Numbered from the stretch's first letter, positions 27,387 through 37,570 are shown. The stretch: DNA of 64,000 nucleotides from Siminovitchia fortis (GCF_003605365.2 NZ_QYTU02000003.1:62001-126000); one strand, 5' to 3'. Made by a program: numbers and translations. Notes: generated from the letters alone by a model not told the origin.

Positions 27387-28465
27387 AGCTGCTACAACTG
27401 GATCTGCAGTTTTTTGCCGGTGAAAAAACAGAAAAAGCAACGCCTAAAAAAAGGCAGGATACGAGAAAAAAAGGGCAGACGGCGAAAAGCCAGGATGTCA
27501 ACACTGCTATCAGCTTATTGTCTGTCTTCGGTTTTCTCATGTTCTTTTCTTCCAATATCGGCCAAGTGGTAATAGACATCTTCCACAAGACATTCGGTCA
27601 ATATATGCTCATGGACCTGACAGCGGAAAACTTGCACCAAATCGGTTTGGACCTGATCCTGGGGGTTGCTGTGCTGCTGGGCCCCATCATGCTGGTGGCG
27701 CTGGTGGCGGGCCTTGGCGCAAACCTGTTGCAAGTGGGTTTTCTTTTTACTGCGGAACCAATGAAACCGAAGCTTGAAAAGATCGATCCAATCAAAGGAT
27801 TCAAACGGATCTTTTCCATCAGGGCGATTGTTGAGCTTTTAAAATCGATCTTGAAAATCGGATTCGTCGGCTTTATTACATTCCTTGTATTGTGGCTCCG
27901 GATAGATGAGGTTTTGATCTTGTCGCATAAGTCAGTTCCATCGGCTTTAAAAACGATCGGCAGCCTGACTTTGCAAATGGGAATCAGCGCATCTATCGCA
28001 TTATTATTCCTGTCATTATTCGATTACTTATATCAGCGGTATGATTTCGAAAAAAATATCCGGATGTCCAAACAAGATGTGAAAGATGAATTTAAAAATA
28101 TGGAAGGCGATCCGCTGATTAAATCAAAAATCAAACAGAAACAAAGAGAAATGGCGATGGCCAGGATGATGGAGGAGGTTCCAAAGGCCGATGTTGTCAT
28201 AACAAACCCGACCCATTATGCCATTGCCCTCAAGTATGACGAAGAAAAAGCGGATGCCCCGGTTGTTGTGGCCAAAGGAATTGACTTCATGGCACAGAAA
28301 ATAAAGCGGGTGGCAAAAGAACATCAGGTTGTGCTTGTAGAAAACCGTCCGCTTGCACAGGCGCTTTATAAACAGACAAACATAGGGGATGCCATCCCGG
28401 ACGAGTTTTTCAAGGCAGTTGCCGAGATTCTGGCTTATGTATACCGGATCAAGCATAAAATATGA
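27383..28465 (+). CDS. flhB: flagellar export switch protein FlhB
   Basis: 360 residues. Starts in the typical manner (LDLQFFAGEKTEKATPKKRQD), four membrane helices between about 35 and 215, then the cytoplasmic domain with the autocleavage motif NPTH at 275-278 and HYAIALKYD. The switch from hook to filament export depends on this cleavage. Overlaps fliR. Confidence 0.97.
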   Translation: MKLLQLDLQFFAGEKTEKATPKKRQDTRKKGQTAKSQDVNTAISLLSVFGFLMFFSSNIGQVVIDIFHKTFGQYMLMDLTAENLHQIGLDLILGVAVLLGPIMLVALVAGLGANLLQVGFLFTAEPMKPKLEKIDPIKGFKRIFSIRAIVELLKSILKIGFVGFITFLVLWLRIDEVLILSHKSVPSALKTIGSLTLQMGISASIALLFLSLFDYLYQRYDFEKNIRMSKQDVKDEFKNMEGDPLIKSKIKQKQREMAMARMMEEVPKADVVITNPTHYAIALKYDEEKADAPVVVAKGIDFMAQKIKRVAKEHQVVLVENRPLAQALYKQTNIGDAIPDEFFKAVAEILAYVYRIKHKI

Positions 28466-28494
28466 AATTCAGCACATGGAAGGAGGGGCCAGGC

Positions 28495-30528
28495 ATGATG
28501 AAGACAAAGGATATTGCTGTACTGCTGAGTGTTATTTTAATAGTTGCCATGCTGGTCATTCCATTTCCGCCGTGGTTGCTTAGCTTTTTGATCATAACGA
28601 ATATATCACTGGCGCTTTTGGTGCTTTTAACGACGATGAATGTGAATGAGCCGCTGCAGTTTTCAATATTTCCTTCATTATTATTGCTTCTTACTTTATT
28701 CAGGCTGGGGCTGAACGTGTCTACCACAAGATCCATCCTTTCAAAGGGAGATGCCGGCGGTGTTGTTGAAACATTTGGAACGTTTGTAGTCGGAGGCAAT
28801 ATACTTGTCGGTCTCGTTGTGTTTTTTATCCTGATCGTGATTCAGTTCATCGTGATTACGAAAGGTGCTGAGCGTGTTTCGGAAGTGGCTGCAAGATTTA
28901 CACTTGATGCGATGCCGGGAAAGCAGATGAGCATTGATGCGGATTTGAATGCGGGGATCATTTCGGAACATGAAGCAAGGGACCGCAGGGAAAAGGTTTC
29001 CCGTGAGTCGGATTTTTACGGGGCAATGGATGGTGCCAGCAAATTCGTAAAGGGAGATGCTATTGCAGGTATCGTCATTGTCATTATCAACCTGCTATTT
29101 GGAATATTGATCGGAATGGTCCAGCAGGGCCTTCCCATTGCTGAAGCGGCAACAAAATATTCAATGCTGACTGTCGGAGATGGCATTGTCAGCCAGATTC
29201 CAGCTCTTTTGATTTCAACTGCGACAGGTATAGTCGTAACGCGCGCAGCTTCGGAAGGCAATCTTGGTTCCGACATTGCAGGCCAGCTTTTTGCCTATCC
29301 AAAGATTCTATATATTGCAAGTGCAACAATCTTCTTGCTTGGATTGACAACTCCCATAAGCAATATGATTACAATTCCGATTGCCGGAGCATTGGCGGCG
29401 GGGGGATATTCACTCGGCCGTATCCCTGAAAGTACTGAAGACCCTCTGGCTCTGACAGCGGAAGAAGCCGAAGCGGATGAAATGAAATCACCTGAAAGTG
29501 TACTTGATCTATTGCAGATGGATCCGATTGAGTTTGAATTTGGCTACGGGCTTATCCCATTGGCGGATGTAAACCAGGGAGGGGACCTATTGGACCGTGT
29601 CGTCATGATCCGCAGGCAGCTTGCTTTGGAACTGGGCGTTGTCATTCCTGTTGTCAGGATCCGGGATAACATCCAATTGGAGCCGAATGAATACCTGATC
29701 AAAATTAAGGGTGACGAAGTGGCAAGAGGGACGCTCCTTTTAGATCATTATTTGGCGATGAGCCCGGGAGCGGAAGATACAATTCAAGGCATTGATACGA
29801 TTGAGCCGTCATTTGGGCTTCCGGCGAAATGGATTTCGGAAGAGGTAAAGGAACAGGCTGAAATCGAAGGCTACACTGTCGTCGATCCACCGTCTGTCGT
29901 ATCGACACATTTAACGGAAGTTCTAAAGTCAAATGCGCATTTGCTGATTGGGAGACAGGAAACGAAAGATCTCATCGACCATCTGCAGGAGTCCTATCCG
30001 ATTCTTGTCGAAGAAGTTACGCCCAATCCTCTGACAGTCGGAGAGGTGCAGAAGGTGCTGGCGAAGTTGTTGAAAGAGAATGTTTCAATCAGGAATTTGC
30101 CAATGATCTTTGAAACCCTTGCAGACTATGGAAAAGTCACGCTTGATACGGATATACTTGCCGAATATGTAAGACAGGCTTTGGCAAGGCAGATTACGAA
30201 ACAATATGCAGATGATGAGCCGGTATTAAAGGTAGTCACGATTTCCGGGAAGGTTGAAAAAATGATTGCAGACAGTGTCCAGCAGACGGAAAACGGAAAT
30301 TATCTGGCCATGGATCCCGGGGATTCCCAAAAAATTCTGGAGGCAGCCGCTGCCCAAATCGAAGAGCTGTCGCAAATCCAGCAAACACCGATCTTTTTAT
30401 GTTCCCCGGCTGTAAGAATGTATTTGCGCCAGTTGACTGAAAGGTATTTTCCTCAGGTGCCCATCCTTTCATACAATGAACTGGAAGCTGATGTGGAAGT
30501 CCAAAGTATCGGGGTGGTGAGCGTTTAA
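28495..30528 (+). CDS. flhA: flagellar export protein FlhA
   Basis: 677 residues, the B. subtilis length. N-terminal half with about eight membrane helices; the FHIPEP-type signature region lies around RAGLNVSTTRSIL and KGAERVSEVAARFTLDAMPGKQMSIDADLNAG. The C-terminal cytoplasmic domain forms the nonameric ring that receives export chaperones. ATG 28495 after AAGGAGGGG rather than an earlier ATG. Its stop overlaps the flhF start (TAATG). Confidence 0.97.
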   Translation: MMKTKDIAVLLSVILIVAMLVIPFPPWLLSFLIITNISLALLVLLTTMNVNEPLQFSIFPSLLLLLTLFRLGLNVSTTRSILSKGDAGGVVETFGTFVVGGNILVGLVVFFILIVIQFIVITKGAERVSEVAARFTLDAMPGKQMSIDADLNAGIISEHEARDRREKVSRESDFYGAMDGASKFVKGDAIAGIVIVIINLLFGILIGMVQQGLPIAEAATKYSMLTVGDGIVSQIPALLISTATGIVVTRAASEGNLGSDIAGQLFAYPKILYIASATIFLLGLTTPISNMITIPIAGALAAGGYSLGRIPESTEDPLALTAEEAEADEMKSPESVLDLLQMDPIEFEFGYGLIPLADVNQGGDLLDRVVMIRRQLALELGVVIPVVRIRDNIQLEPNEYLIKIKGDEVARGTLLLDHYLAMSPGAEDTIQGIDTIEPSFGLPAKWISEEVKEQAEIEGYTVVDPPSVVSTHLTEVLKSNAHLLIGRQETKDLIDHLQESYPILVEEVTPNPLTVGEVQKVLAKLLKENVSIRNLPMIFETLADYGKVTLDTDILAEYVRQALARQITKQYADDEPVLKVVTISGKVEKMIADSVQQTENGNYLAMDPGDSQKILEAAAAQIEELSQIQQTPIFLCSPAVRMYLRQLTERYFPQVPILSYNELEADVEVQSIGVVSV

Positions 30529-31652
30529 TGGGTATTAAAAAAATCACGGCGCCTTCAATGCCGGAAGCCTTTCAAAGGGTAAAAGTAGAGGTTGGGGAAG
30601 AAGCGGTCATTTTAAGCTCCAGAGTTGTATGGACAGGAGGAATTCTTGGTTTTTTCAAGAAAAAACAGTTCGAAGTCATTGCTGTCATGGATAATGACGA
30701 TCAAATACCGGAAAACGTTCCGGCTCCGACCTTAAAGGCGATTTCGGAAAATACCGGGATGAAGCCGAACGAGTATGAAAAATCCCTACTGTCCGAACTG
30801 GCCGAGCTGAAAGAAATGGTTGCAGCCGGCCGGAAAACGGTCCATCCCGATTTGTCTGTTTATCCTGATCCGATTCAAACGGTGGCTGGAAAGCTGTTGG
30901 ATCAGGAACTGGACGAAAGCCATGTAAAGAAAATCTCTGAACGATTGCTTGAAAACTGGCGGCAGGCAAATAAGGAGCCTTCAGAAAATGAAACTATGCA
31001 AGAGGCGAAAAAAATCCTTGCTGAAAAAATAGATCAATTCAACTTCTCTGCATCAAGCAATAAAAAATTTGTTGCACTTGTGGGACCGACGGGGGTAGGC
31101 AAGACGACTACTTTGGCAAAATTGGCTGCACATTCTGCTTTGGAAGAGAAGAAAAAAGTGGCTTTCATCACCTTGGATACGTACCGAATCGCAGCTATTG
31201 AACAGCTAAAGACATATGCCGGCTTGCTTAACATTCCCGTTGAAGTAGTCTATGAGCCCCAGGATTTTGCAAAAGCCGCAGAAAACTTTGCAGATTATGA
31301 CCGAGTATTCATCGATACCGCAGGCAGAAACTATCGGGAAGCAGAATTCGTTCATGCATTGAACAACATATTGTCCCGGGAAAACGATCTTGAGACTTTT
31401 CTTGTCCTGACTGTGGGAATGAAGGAGAGAGACATTGATCCGATCATGGACAACTTCCAGCAAATGTCCATTGACAGGTTGATCTTTACAAAAGCGGATG
31501 AAACAAAAGTCTATGGACCGATGGTGAATATCATGCTGAAGTACAAAATGGCAGCGGCATATGTCACGACCGGCCAGGACGTCCCGGACGACATCATCCA
31601 AACTTCGCCGGAATTGTTTGCTGATTATATTTTTGGAGATGGAAGTGAATGA
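30528..31652 (+). CDS. flhF: flagellar SRP-like GTPase FlhF
   Basis: 374 residues. N-terminal basic/active domain, then the NG GTPase domain with P-loop [15 protein letters not shown] from about 186 and VFIDTAGRN near 261. FlhF sets flagellar number and placement with FlhG. Overlaps flhG (ATGA). Confidence 0.96.
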   Translation: MGIKKITAPSMPEAFQRVKVEVGEEAVILSSRVVWTGGILGFFKKKQFEVIAVMDNDDQIPENVPAPTLKAISENTGMKPNEYEKSLLSELAELKEMVAAGRKTVHPDLSVYPDPIQTVAGKLLDQELDESHVKKISERLLENWRQANKEPSENETMQEAKKILAEKIDQFNFSASSNKKFVALVGPTGVGKTTTLAKLAAHSALEEKKKVAFITLDTYRIAAIEQLKTYAGLLNIPVEVVYEPQDFAKAAENFADYDRVFIDTAGRNYREAEFVHALNNILSRENDLETFLVLTVGMKERDIDPIMDNFQQMSIDRLIFTKADETKVYGPMVNIMLKYKMAAAYVTTGQDVPDDIIQTSPELFADYIFGDGSE

Positions 31653-32515
31653 GGAAGGATCAGGCAGAAAATTTACGCAGGAAAATCAACAGGCAGCCCC
31701 GAAAAAAAGCGAGAACCCTTGCCGTTGTCAGCGGAAAAGGCGGAGTGGGCAAATCCAATATTTCAAGCAATATGGCAATAATTCTTGCCGAGCACGGTTT
31801 TAACGTGCTTGTAGTCGATCTGGACATCGGCATGGGGAATGTAAATTTGCTGTTGGGCGGATCGGCAACGAAAACGATGGGGGACTTTCTTTATAATCAA
31901 GAACCGCTTTCCGAAATTGTGGAATTGGGTCCCGGCGGTGTTTCATTCATTGCGGGAGGAAACGGTTTTCAGGAAGCGGTTGAACTTGACGAGACTACGG
32001 TTGACCGGCTTTTTTACGGCTTTAAACGGATGCAGGAAATCTACGATATTATTATTTTTGATATGGGAGCCGGCGCCGGGCCGTGGATGCTCCGGCTGTC
32101 GCTGGCGGCTGATGAAGTCATTGTCATTACGACGCCTGAAGCTACATCCATCATGGATGCCTATTCCATGATGAAGCTGATTCACCGGGTTCGGGCTGAT
32201 GCCAGCCTGCTTATTATATGCAATCGTTCGGACAGCGACAAGCAGGGGAAGGAGACGTTCGAACGTCTCAAGAAGGCTATGGAAACCTTCCTTCAAAAGG
32301 AAATCCATTTATTGGGTGTGCTGCCGGAAGATAAACATATGAGAAAAGCGGTTCTTGCTAACCGGCCGGTATATATGGAATTTCCAAGGGCTCCTGTTTC
32401 GGTGGGCCTGAAAAAAATGGCCCTGTCCCTGATCAATGGAAGTTCACAGGAAAAGCCCGTTCATATGAAGGAGTCATTTATGACAAGGCTGCAACAGTTG
32501 TTTTACAGCAGATAA
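31649..32515 (+). CDS. flhG: MinD-like ATPase FlhG (YlxH)
   Basis: 288 residues. The N-terminal peptide (QAENLRRKINRQ) resembles the DQAxxLR motif that activates FlhF. Deviant Walker A SGKGGVGKSN at 28-37, then VVDLDIGMGNVNLLLG. In B. subtilis, cheB follows; here sigD follows after only 41 bases. Confidence 0.95.
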   Translation: MRKDQAENLRRKINRQPRKKARTLAVVSGKGGVGKSNISSNMAIILAEHGFNVLVVDLDIGMGNVNLLLGGSATKTMGDFLYNQEPLSEIVELGPGGVSFIAGGNGFQEAVELDETTVDRLFYGFKRMQEIYDIIIFDMGAGAGPWMLRLSLAADEVIVITTPEATSIMDAYSMMKLIHRVRADASLLIICNRSDSDKQGKETFERLKKAMETFLQKEIHLLGVLPEDKHMRKAVLANRPVYMEFPRAPVSVGLKKMALSLINGSSQEKPVHMKESFMTRLQQLFYSR

Positions 32516-32556
32516 TGTTTTCCGAAGCATTCTAATTTTGTGAGGAGGGGATACAT

Positions 32557-33345
32557 ATGTCGCTAACACTGCCCCTTGAGGAACAAAAACATTGGGAACG
32601 CTGGAGAAAGGAGCGGGACACGGAGTCAGGCAACCATTTAGTGAAAAAATACATGCCGCTTGTCACTTACCATGTCCAAAGAATTTCGGTCAATTTGCCG
32701 CAAAATGTGAGCAGGGAAGAATTAAAAAGCCTGGGAATCATGGGGTTGCTTGATGCATTGAACAAGTTCGATCTTACCAGGAAGCTCAAATTCGATACCT
32801 ACGCTTCTTTTAGAATCAGAGGGGCCATCATAGACGGCCTAAGAAAAGAAGATTGGCTGCCAAGAACCACCCGCGATAAGGCCAAAGAAATAGAGAGTGT
32901 ACAAAATTCCCTGGAACAGGAGCTCATGCGCCATGTAACGCCGGAGGAAATTGCCGAAAAAATGGGTGTGTCGGATACTGAAGTAGTCAAAACAATGAAT
33001 GAGTATTTTTTTGCCCAGGTGTTTTCAGTAAATGAATACATGGCGGGGGAAGAGGATGATGAAAATCATTCGTATACGATCAAAGACGATCACACCCCGA
33101 CGCCGGAAGAGCAGGTCATAAAAAAAGAATGGCTTGAAGAAATGGCGAAAGTGATCACAACCCTTACAGAAAACGAACAGCTTGTCTTAAGCCTCTTTTA
33201 TGAAGAGGAATTGACATTGACCGAAATCGGCCATATTATGCAGCTGTCAACATCGAGAATATCCCAAATCCATTCCAAAGCCCTCTTCAAATTAAGGCGG
33301 CAGTTATTGAAAACGGACAAAATGACAGGCGGGGATGAAAAGTGA
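32557..33345 (+). CDS. sigD: RNA polymerase sigma factor SigD (sigma-28, FliA type)
   Basis: 262 residues. Region 2 (LKSLGIMGLLDALNKFD, FDTYASFRIRGAIIDGLRKEDW), region 3 (TPEEIAEKMGVS) and region 4 (LTLTEIGHIMQLSTSRISQIHSKAL) are all present. It directs late flagellar and autolysin genes. ATG after GAGGAGGGG. In B. subtilis it sits behind cheD; here directly behind flhG. Overlaps swrB by four bases. Confidence 0.97.
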   Translation: MSLTLPLEEQKHWERWRKERDTESGNHLVKKYMPLVTYHVQRISVNLPQNVSREELKSLGIMGLLDALNKFDLTRKLKFDTYASFRIRGAIIDGLRKEDWLPRTTRDKAKEIESVQNSLEQELMRHVTPEEIAEKMGVSDTEVVKTMNEYFFAQVFSVNEYMAGEEDDENHSYTIKDDHTPTPEEQVIKKEWLEEMAKVITTLTENEQLVLSLFYEEELTLTEIGHIMQLSTSRISQIHSKALFKLRRQLLKTDKMTGGDEK

Positions 33346-33842
33346 CAGGGACGCTCATATTTATCTTATTTTTAATGAACATCCTCCTTGCCTTTGCTTT
33401 GCTGATCCTTTACATGCGCCAAAACAAGCTGGTCGAAATAGAAAAGAGGCAGAAGCTCGCGCTGGAGGAAGCTGAACAGGTGATGGCTGCCCTCCTTGAA
33501 GAGATCAAAGAGGAAAATGAAAGACTTATAACCAGGATTAAGGAGAGCAGGGAGACAGAGGATAAAATGGCGGATGCTATGGCTGCAGATATTATAATGG
33601 AAAAAAAGGACTCCGTTCCGGCGGCAGAGGAGCACCAGGTTGTTCAAGAGGCAGAAGGGTCCTTGGAACCGACAGCAGAGCCTGCTTCAGTTCAAAGCAG
33701 CGCTTCCGGCGAAGCCGATGATCCAATGCCTTTGAGGGAACAGGTGGAATTACTGGCTGAACAAGGACTGACAGTGACGGACATTGCCAGGAAGCTGAAT
33801 AAAGGAAAAACTGAAATAGAACTCCTTATGAAATTTAAGTGA
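33342..33842 (+). CDS. swrB: SwrB-like (YlxL) flagellar maturation protein
   Basis: 166 residues. One N-terminal membrane helix (LIFILFLMNILLAFALLILY, about 4-23), a coiled-coil/low-complexity middle and a C-terminal helix-turn-helix-like LLAEQGLTVTDIARKLNKGKTEIELLMKF. Position and form match SwrB of B. subtilis, which promotes hook-basal-body completion. GTG start overlapping sigD. Confidence 0.88.
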   Translation: MTGTLIFILFLMNILLAFALLILYMRQNKLVEIEKRQKLALEEAEQVMAALLEEIKEENERLITRIKESRETEDKMADAMAADIIMEKKDSVPAAEEHQVVQEAEGSLEPTAEPASVQSSASGEADDPMPLREQVELLAEQGLTVTDIARKLNKGKTEIELLMKFK

Positions 33843-33863
33843 CATCGCTTCCGCATTTCATGC

Positions 33864-33892
33864 TTGATTAACACTTTTGGGTATGCTATATT
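33864..33892 (+). promoter_or_regulatory. putative sigma-A promoter of rpsB-tsf
   Basis: TTGATT (33864-33869), 17-bp spacer, extended -10 with TGC before TATATT (33887-33892). A leader of about 110 bases follows, containing a small CTGTTT/AAACAG hairpin (33942-33961). Confidence 0.6.
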
Positions 33893-34011
33893 ATTTGTTG
33901 GTATTAATACACACGTTTCATGATTTTCGCGATAGGGTGCTGTTTTTTCGATTAAACAGTCTTTTGCGGAAGATGAGTGAAGCGGAGGAAAAAACCAAGG
34001 AGGAAAAATTT

Positions 34012-34743
34012 ATGTCTATCATTTCTATGAAGCAATTGCTCGAAGCAGGTGTACACTTTGGGCACCAAACACGCCGCTGGAATCCTAAGATGAAAAAATA
34101 CATCTTTACGGAAAGAAACGGCATCTACATCATCGACTTGCAAAAAACGGTCAAAAAGGTTGAAGAAGCTTACAACTTTATGAGAGAGCTTGCCGAGAAC
34201 AATGGTAAAGTCCTTTTTGTCGGAACTAAAAAACAAGCTCAGGAATCTGTAAAAGACGAAGCTGAACGTGCGGGCCAATTTTATGTGAACCATCGCTGGC
34301 TTGGCGGAACTTTGACTAACTTCGAAACGATCCAAAAGAGAATCGAGCGCTTAAAAGCGATTGAAAAGATGGAAGAAGACGGCACTTTCGAAGTCCTTCC
34401 GAAGAAAGAAGTAGTTATGCTCAACAGAGAGCGCGACCGTCTAGTCAAGTTCTTGGGCGGTATTAAAGATATGAAAACTCTTCCGGATGCAATGTTCATC
34501 ATCGATCCTAGAAAAGAACGCATTGCTGTTGCAGAAGCGCGCAAGTTGAATATTCCAATCGTCGGTATCGTTGATACAAACTGTGATCCGGATGAAATAG
34601 ATTATGTCATTCCAGCAAACGATGATGCAATCCGCGCAGTAAAATTGCTTACTTCAAAAATGGCTGATGCTTTATTGGAAGCTAAATACAGCGAAGAACC
34701 TGTAGAAGAAGAGGAAGCATCTTCAGAGGCTGCCAATGCATAA
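34012..34743 (+). CDS. rpsB: 30S ribosomal protein S2
   Basis: 243 residues. Opens [26 protein letters not shown], the S2 signature, and has an acidic C-terminal tail. ATG 34012 after AAGGAGG; a longer frame from 33877 runs through the promoter and leader and is rejected. Followed by a terminator-like hairpin and tsf. Confidence 0.98.
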   Translation: MSIISMKQLLEAGVHFGHQTRRWNPKMKKYIFTERNGIYIIDLQKTVKKVEEAYNFMRELAENNGKVLFVGTKKQAQESVKDEAERAGQFYVNHRWLGGTLTNFETIQKRIERLKAIEKMEEDGTFEVLPKKEVVMLNRERDRLVKFLGGIKDMKTLPDAMFIIDPRKERIAVAEARKLNIPIVGIVDTNCDPDEIDYVIPANDDAIRAVKLLTSKMADALLEAKYSEEPVEEEEASSEAANA

Positions 34744-34779
34744 TCGTCATATGATATCAGCCTGAATTCAGGCGGTTTG

Positions 34780-34817
34780 AAAGGTGATAAGAGTGATGAC
34801 ACTTTGTCACCTTTTTT
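34780..34817 (+). terminator. attenuator-like terminator between rpsB and tsf
   Basis: Stem AAAGGTGA/TCACCTTT with an inner weaker stem AAGAGTG/CACTTTG and a run of six T residues. Probably reduces read-through from rpsB into tsf. Confidence 0.7.
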
Positions 34818-34873
34818 CACACGATCATGTCCTTATTGACACCCTTTTACCTACACAAGGAGGAAACGAAAAA

Positions 34874-35755
34874 ATGGCAATTACTGCTCAAATGGTTAAA
34901 GAACTGCGTGCCAAAACAGGTGCCGGCATGCTTGACTGCAAAAAAGCTTTGACAGAAACAAACGGCAACATGGAGGAAGCGATCGATTTCCTCAGAAAGA
35001 AAGGAATGGCTTCCGCTGCCAAAAAAGCTGACAGAATTGCAGCCGAAGGTACAACTTACATTTTAAGCGAAGGCAATACAGCGGTTATTTTGGAAGTGAA
35101 TGCTGAAACCGACTTCGTTGCCAAAAACGAAAATTTCCAACAGCTTGTTAAAGAGTTGGCTGAGCATCTTCTTGCGAACAAACCGGCATCTCTTGAAGAA
35201 GCTTTGGAACAAAAAATGAGCAGCGGCGAAACTGTTACTGACTATATTAACAGCGCCATTGCCAAAATCGGTGAGAAAATCACACTCCGTCGTTTTGAAG
35301 TTAAAACGAAATCCGACAACGGCGTATTCGGCGAATATCTGCACATGGGCGGACGCATCGGAGTTTTGACAGTTCTTGAAGGCACAACTGATGAAGAAAT
35401 GGCAAAAGATGTTGCCATGCATATTGCTGCCATCAACCCTAAATATATCACGCGCGACCAGGTTTCTGAAGAGGAAATCGAGCGTGAACGCCAAGTGCTT
35501 ACCCAACAGGCATTAAACGAAGGCAAGCCTGAAAAAATCGTTGAAAAAATGGTAGAAGGCCGCCTTGGTAAATTCTTTGAGCAAATCTGCCTTCTGGACC
35601 AGCCATTTGTCAAAAACCCTGACGAAAAGGTTGGGAAATTTGTAAAATCCAAAGGCGCTGAAGTTGTCGGCTTTGTCCGTTATGAAGTGGGCGAGGGTAT
35701 GGAAAAACGCCAGGAAAACTTTGCTGAAGAAGTAATGAGCCAAACGAAAAAGTAA
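34874..35755 (+). CDS. tsf: translation elongation factor Ts
   Basis: 293 residues; nucleotide exchange factor for EF-Tu. [16 protein letters not shown] (about 11-26) and [15 protein letters not shown] (about 75-89) are the two EF-Ts signatures. ATG 34874 after AAGGAGG at 34857-34863; earlier in-frame codons cross the attenuator and are rejected. Confidence 0.98.
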   Translation: MAITAQMVKELRAKTGAGMLDCKKALTETNGNMEEAIDFLRKKGMASAAKKADRIAAEGTTYILSEGNTAVILEVNAETDFVAKNENFQQLVKELAEHLLANKPASLEEALEQKMSSGETVTDYINSAIAKIGEKITLRRFEVKTKSDNGVFGEYLHMGGRIGVLTVLEGTTDEEMAKDVAMHIAAINPKYITRDQVSEEEIERERQVLTQQALNEGKPEKIVEKMVEGRLGKFFEQICLLDQPFVKNPDEKVGKFVKSKGAEVVGFVRYEVGEGMEKRQENFAEEVMSQTKK

Positions 35756-36047
35756 TTAAGAAAAGCGGAGGTGCCTGTTCATCGACGTACAGACTGGAGT
35801 GCCTTCGACGAGATAAAGGATAAGCAAAGGCGAGAGTGCCTGCTTATCGGCGACAAGCATAAGACGAGCGCTGAAGAAGGCGTAGTTTGCCTTCAGCAGC
35901 GATTGGCTTATGACCTCGAGCCGATGGCACTCGTAGCCGGACAACACGCGCAGCGAAGCGATGTTGACTTATCGTAGAAGAAGGCGCGAAGTCTGCTAGT
36001 CGATAGGCACTGCAGCTGGACAATAAGAAAAGCGAAAGCGTCGTTTA
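35756..36047 (-). repeat. composite repeat: family A nested in family B, reverse orientation
   Basis: Read on the minus strand, the outer parts (including CCTTTATCTCGTCGAAGGCA and CCTACGATAAGTCAACATCG) are family B. The interior (about 35820-35943) is a family A element that shares CGCTGCTGAAGGCAAACTACGCC with the copy at 43605-43724. A further family B-type end (AAACGACGCTTTCGCTTTTC) closes the block. It fills most of the 385-bp tsf-pyrH gap. Confidence 0.7.
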
Positions 36048-36058
36048 GCATCAAAATT

Positions 36059-36090
36059 AATGGGGAACACATCGTGTTCCCCATTTTAAA
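36059..36090 (+). terminator. terminator before pyrH (possibly bidirectional)
   Basis: Perfect 12-bp stem AATGGGGAACAC/GTGTTCCCCATT with an ATC loop, followed by TT and A-rich sequence; the preceding AAAATTAA would give a T-rich tail on the minus strand. Confidence 0.65.
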
Positions 36091-36140
36091 AAGTCAACAT
36101 TCGTCAATACATATCATTTAAGGGATCATTGGAGGTTTAG

Positions 36141-36866
36141 ATGGATACCCCAAAATACAAAAGAGTCGTACTTAAATTAAGTGGTGAGGCACTGGCCGGA
36201 AATGAAGGATTCGGCATCAACCCGGCCGTGATCAAATCCATTGCAGAGCAAATCAGGGAAGTGGCAGTACTTGACGTTGAGATTGCTGTCGTCGTTGGCG
36301 GCGGAAACATTTGGCGCGGAAAGGTCGGCAGCGAAATGGGGATGGACCGTGCAACGGCCGATTATATGGGAATGCTGGCAACAGTGATGAACTCCCTTGC
36401 TTTGCAGGACAGCCTTGAGCAGCTCGGGATTGAAACCCGTGTCCAAACGTCTATCGATATGCTTCAAGTTGCTGAACCATACATTAGACGCCGTGCCATC
36501 AGGCATTTGGAAAAGAAGCGTGTCGTCATCTTTGCGGCAGGCACCGGCAATCCATACTTCTCAACAGACACAACCGCGGCATTAAGAGCGGCAGAAATAG
36601 AAGCAGATGTCATTTTAATGGCCAAAAACAATGTGGACGGTGTATACAACGCAGATCCGAAGCTTGATAAGGATGCAGTCAAATATGAACAGCTGTCTTA
36701 CCTCGACGTTCTGAAAGAGGGTCTTGCTGTCATGGACTCAACCGCCTCATCGCTTTGCATGGATAACGATATTCCGCTGATCGTGTTCTCTTTTACCGAA
36801 AAAGGGAATATCAAGCGTGCCGTCATGGGCAAACAAATTGGAACGATAGTGAGGGGAAAGGAATAA
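36141..36866 (+). CDS. pyrH: UMP kinase
   Basis: 241 residues. [15 protein letters not shown] (5-19), [10 protein letters not shown] (53-62) and [16 protein letters not shown] (near 136) are the amino-acid-kinase family motifs of hexameric bacterial UMP kinase, which makes UDP for nucleotide synthesis. ATG after TTGGAGG. Overlaps frr by one base. Confidence 0.98.
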   Translation: MDTPKYKRVVLKLSGEALAGNEGFGINPAVIKSIAEQIREVAVLDVEIAVVVGGGNIWRGKVGSEMGMDRATADYMGMLATVMNSLALQDSLEQLGIETRVQTSIDMLQVAEPYIRRRAIRHLEKKRVVIFAAGTGNPYFSTDTTAALRAAEIEADVILMAKNNVDGVYNADPKLDKDAVKYEQLSYLDVLKEGLAVMDSTASSLCMDNDIPLIVFSFTEKGNIKRAVMGKQIGTIVRGKE

Positions 36867-37423
36867 TGCCGAACAAAATAATTTCAAATGCGAAAGACAA
36901 AATGGGAAAAGCTATTCAGGTATACAGCCGCGAATTGGCAGGCATTCGTGCCGGACGTGCAAATGCCGCCCTTTTGGACAAAATTACTGTTGATTATTAC
37001 GGTGTTCCGACACCAGTTAACCAAATGGCAAACATTTCAGTACCTGAAGCCCGTCTCCTTATGATCCAGCCGTATGATAAAACTGTTTTGGGCGATATTG
37101 AAAAAGCCATTTTGAAATCAGACCTAGGTCTAACGCCTACAAACGATGGATCCCTTATTCGGATATCCATCCCGCAGCTTACGGAAGAAAGGCGCAAGGA
37201 TCTTGTAAGGCAAGTTAGAAAAGAGGCAGAGGATGCCAAAGTCGTCATTAGAAATATCCGCCGGGACGGAAACGAAGAATTGAAAAAGCTTGAGAAAAAC
37301 GGGGAAATCTCCGAAGATGACCTGCGCGGCTTTGCAGATGACATTCAAAAGCTGACCGATGAACATATCAGGAAAATCGATGAACTGACAAAAGAGAAAG
37401 AAGAGGAAGTATTGGCCGTTTAA
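36866..37423 (+). CDS. frr: ribosome recycling factor
   Basis: 185 residues. REFLAG-type start ([21 protein letters not shown]), ADVxxR-like middle ([28 protein letters not shown] in parts) and a C-terminal [19 protein letters not shown]. Releases ribosomes after termination with EF-G. Start overlaps the pyrH stop; followed by a terminator. Confidence 0.98.
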   Translation: MPNKIISNAKDKMGKAIQVYSRELAGIRAGRANAALLDKITVDYYGVPTPVNQMANISVPEARLLMIQPYDKTVLGDIEKAILKSDLGLTPTNDGSLIRISIPQLTEERRKDLVRQVRKEAEDAKVVIRNIRRDGNEELKKLEKNGEISEDDLRGFADDIQKLTDEHIRKIDELTKEKEEEVLAV

Positions 37424-37486
37424 AACAAAAGCGAAATTGCCCGGCGCGGGAAAACTAGAAAACTTCCTTAATTATTATTCATAGAT

Positions 37487-37508
37487 CCCTCCTTTTGGAG
37501 GGTTTTTC
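37487..37508 (+). terminator. frr terminator
   Basis: Perfect CCCTCC/GGAGGG stem, TTTT loop, then TTTTT. Confidence 0.85.
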
Positions 37509-37570
37509 CTTTTAAAGCTAAAGAAAATATAAAATTTTACCGAATTTTTTCTTCAAACAAGGTTATGTAA

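Noticed and set aside
33877-34011. Long N-terminal extension of rpsB
   Set aside because: The extension crosses the end of a sigma-A promoter region and lacks a ribosome binding site; S2 proteins start at the later ATG with AAGGAGG.
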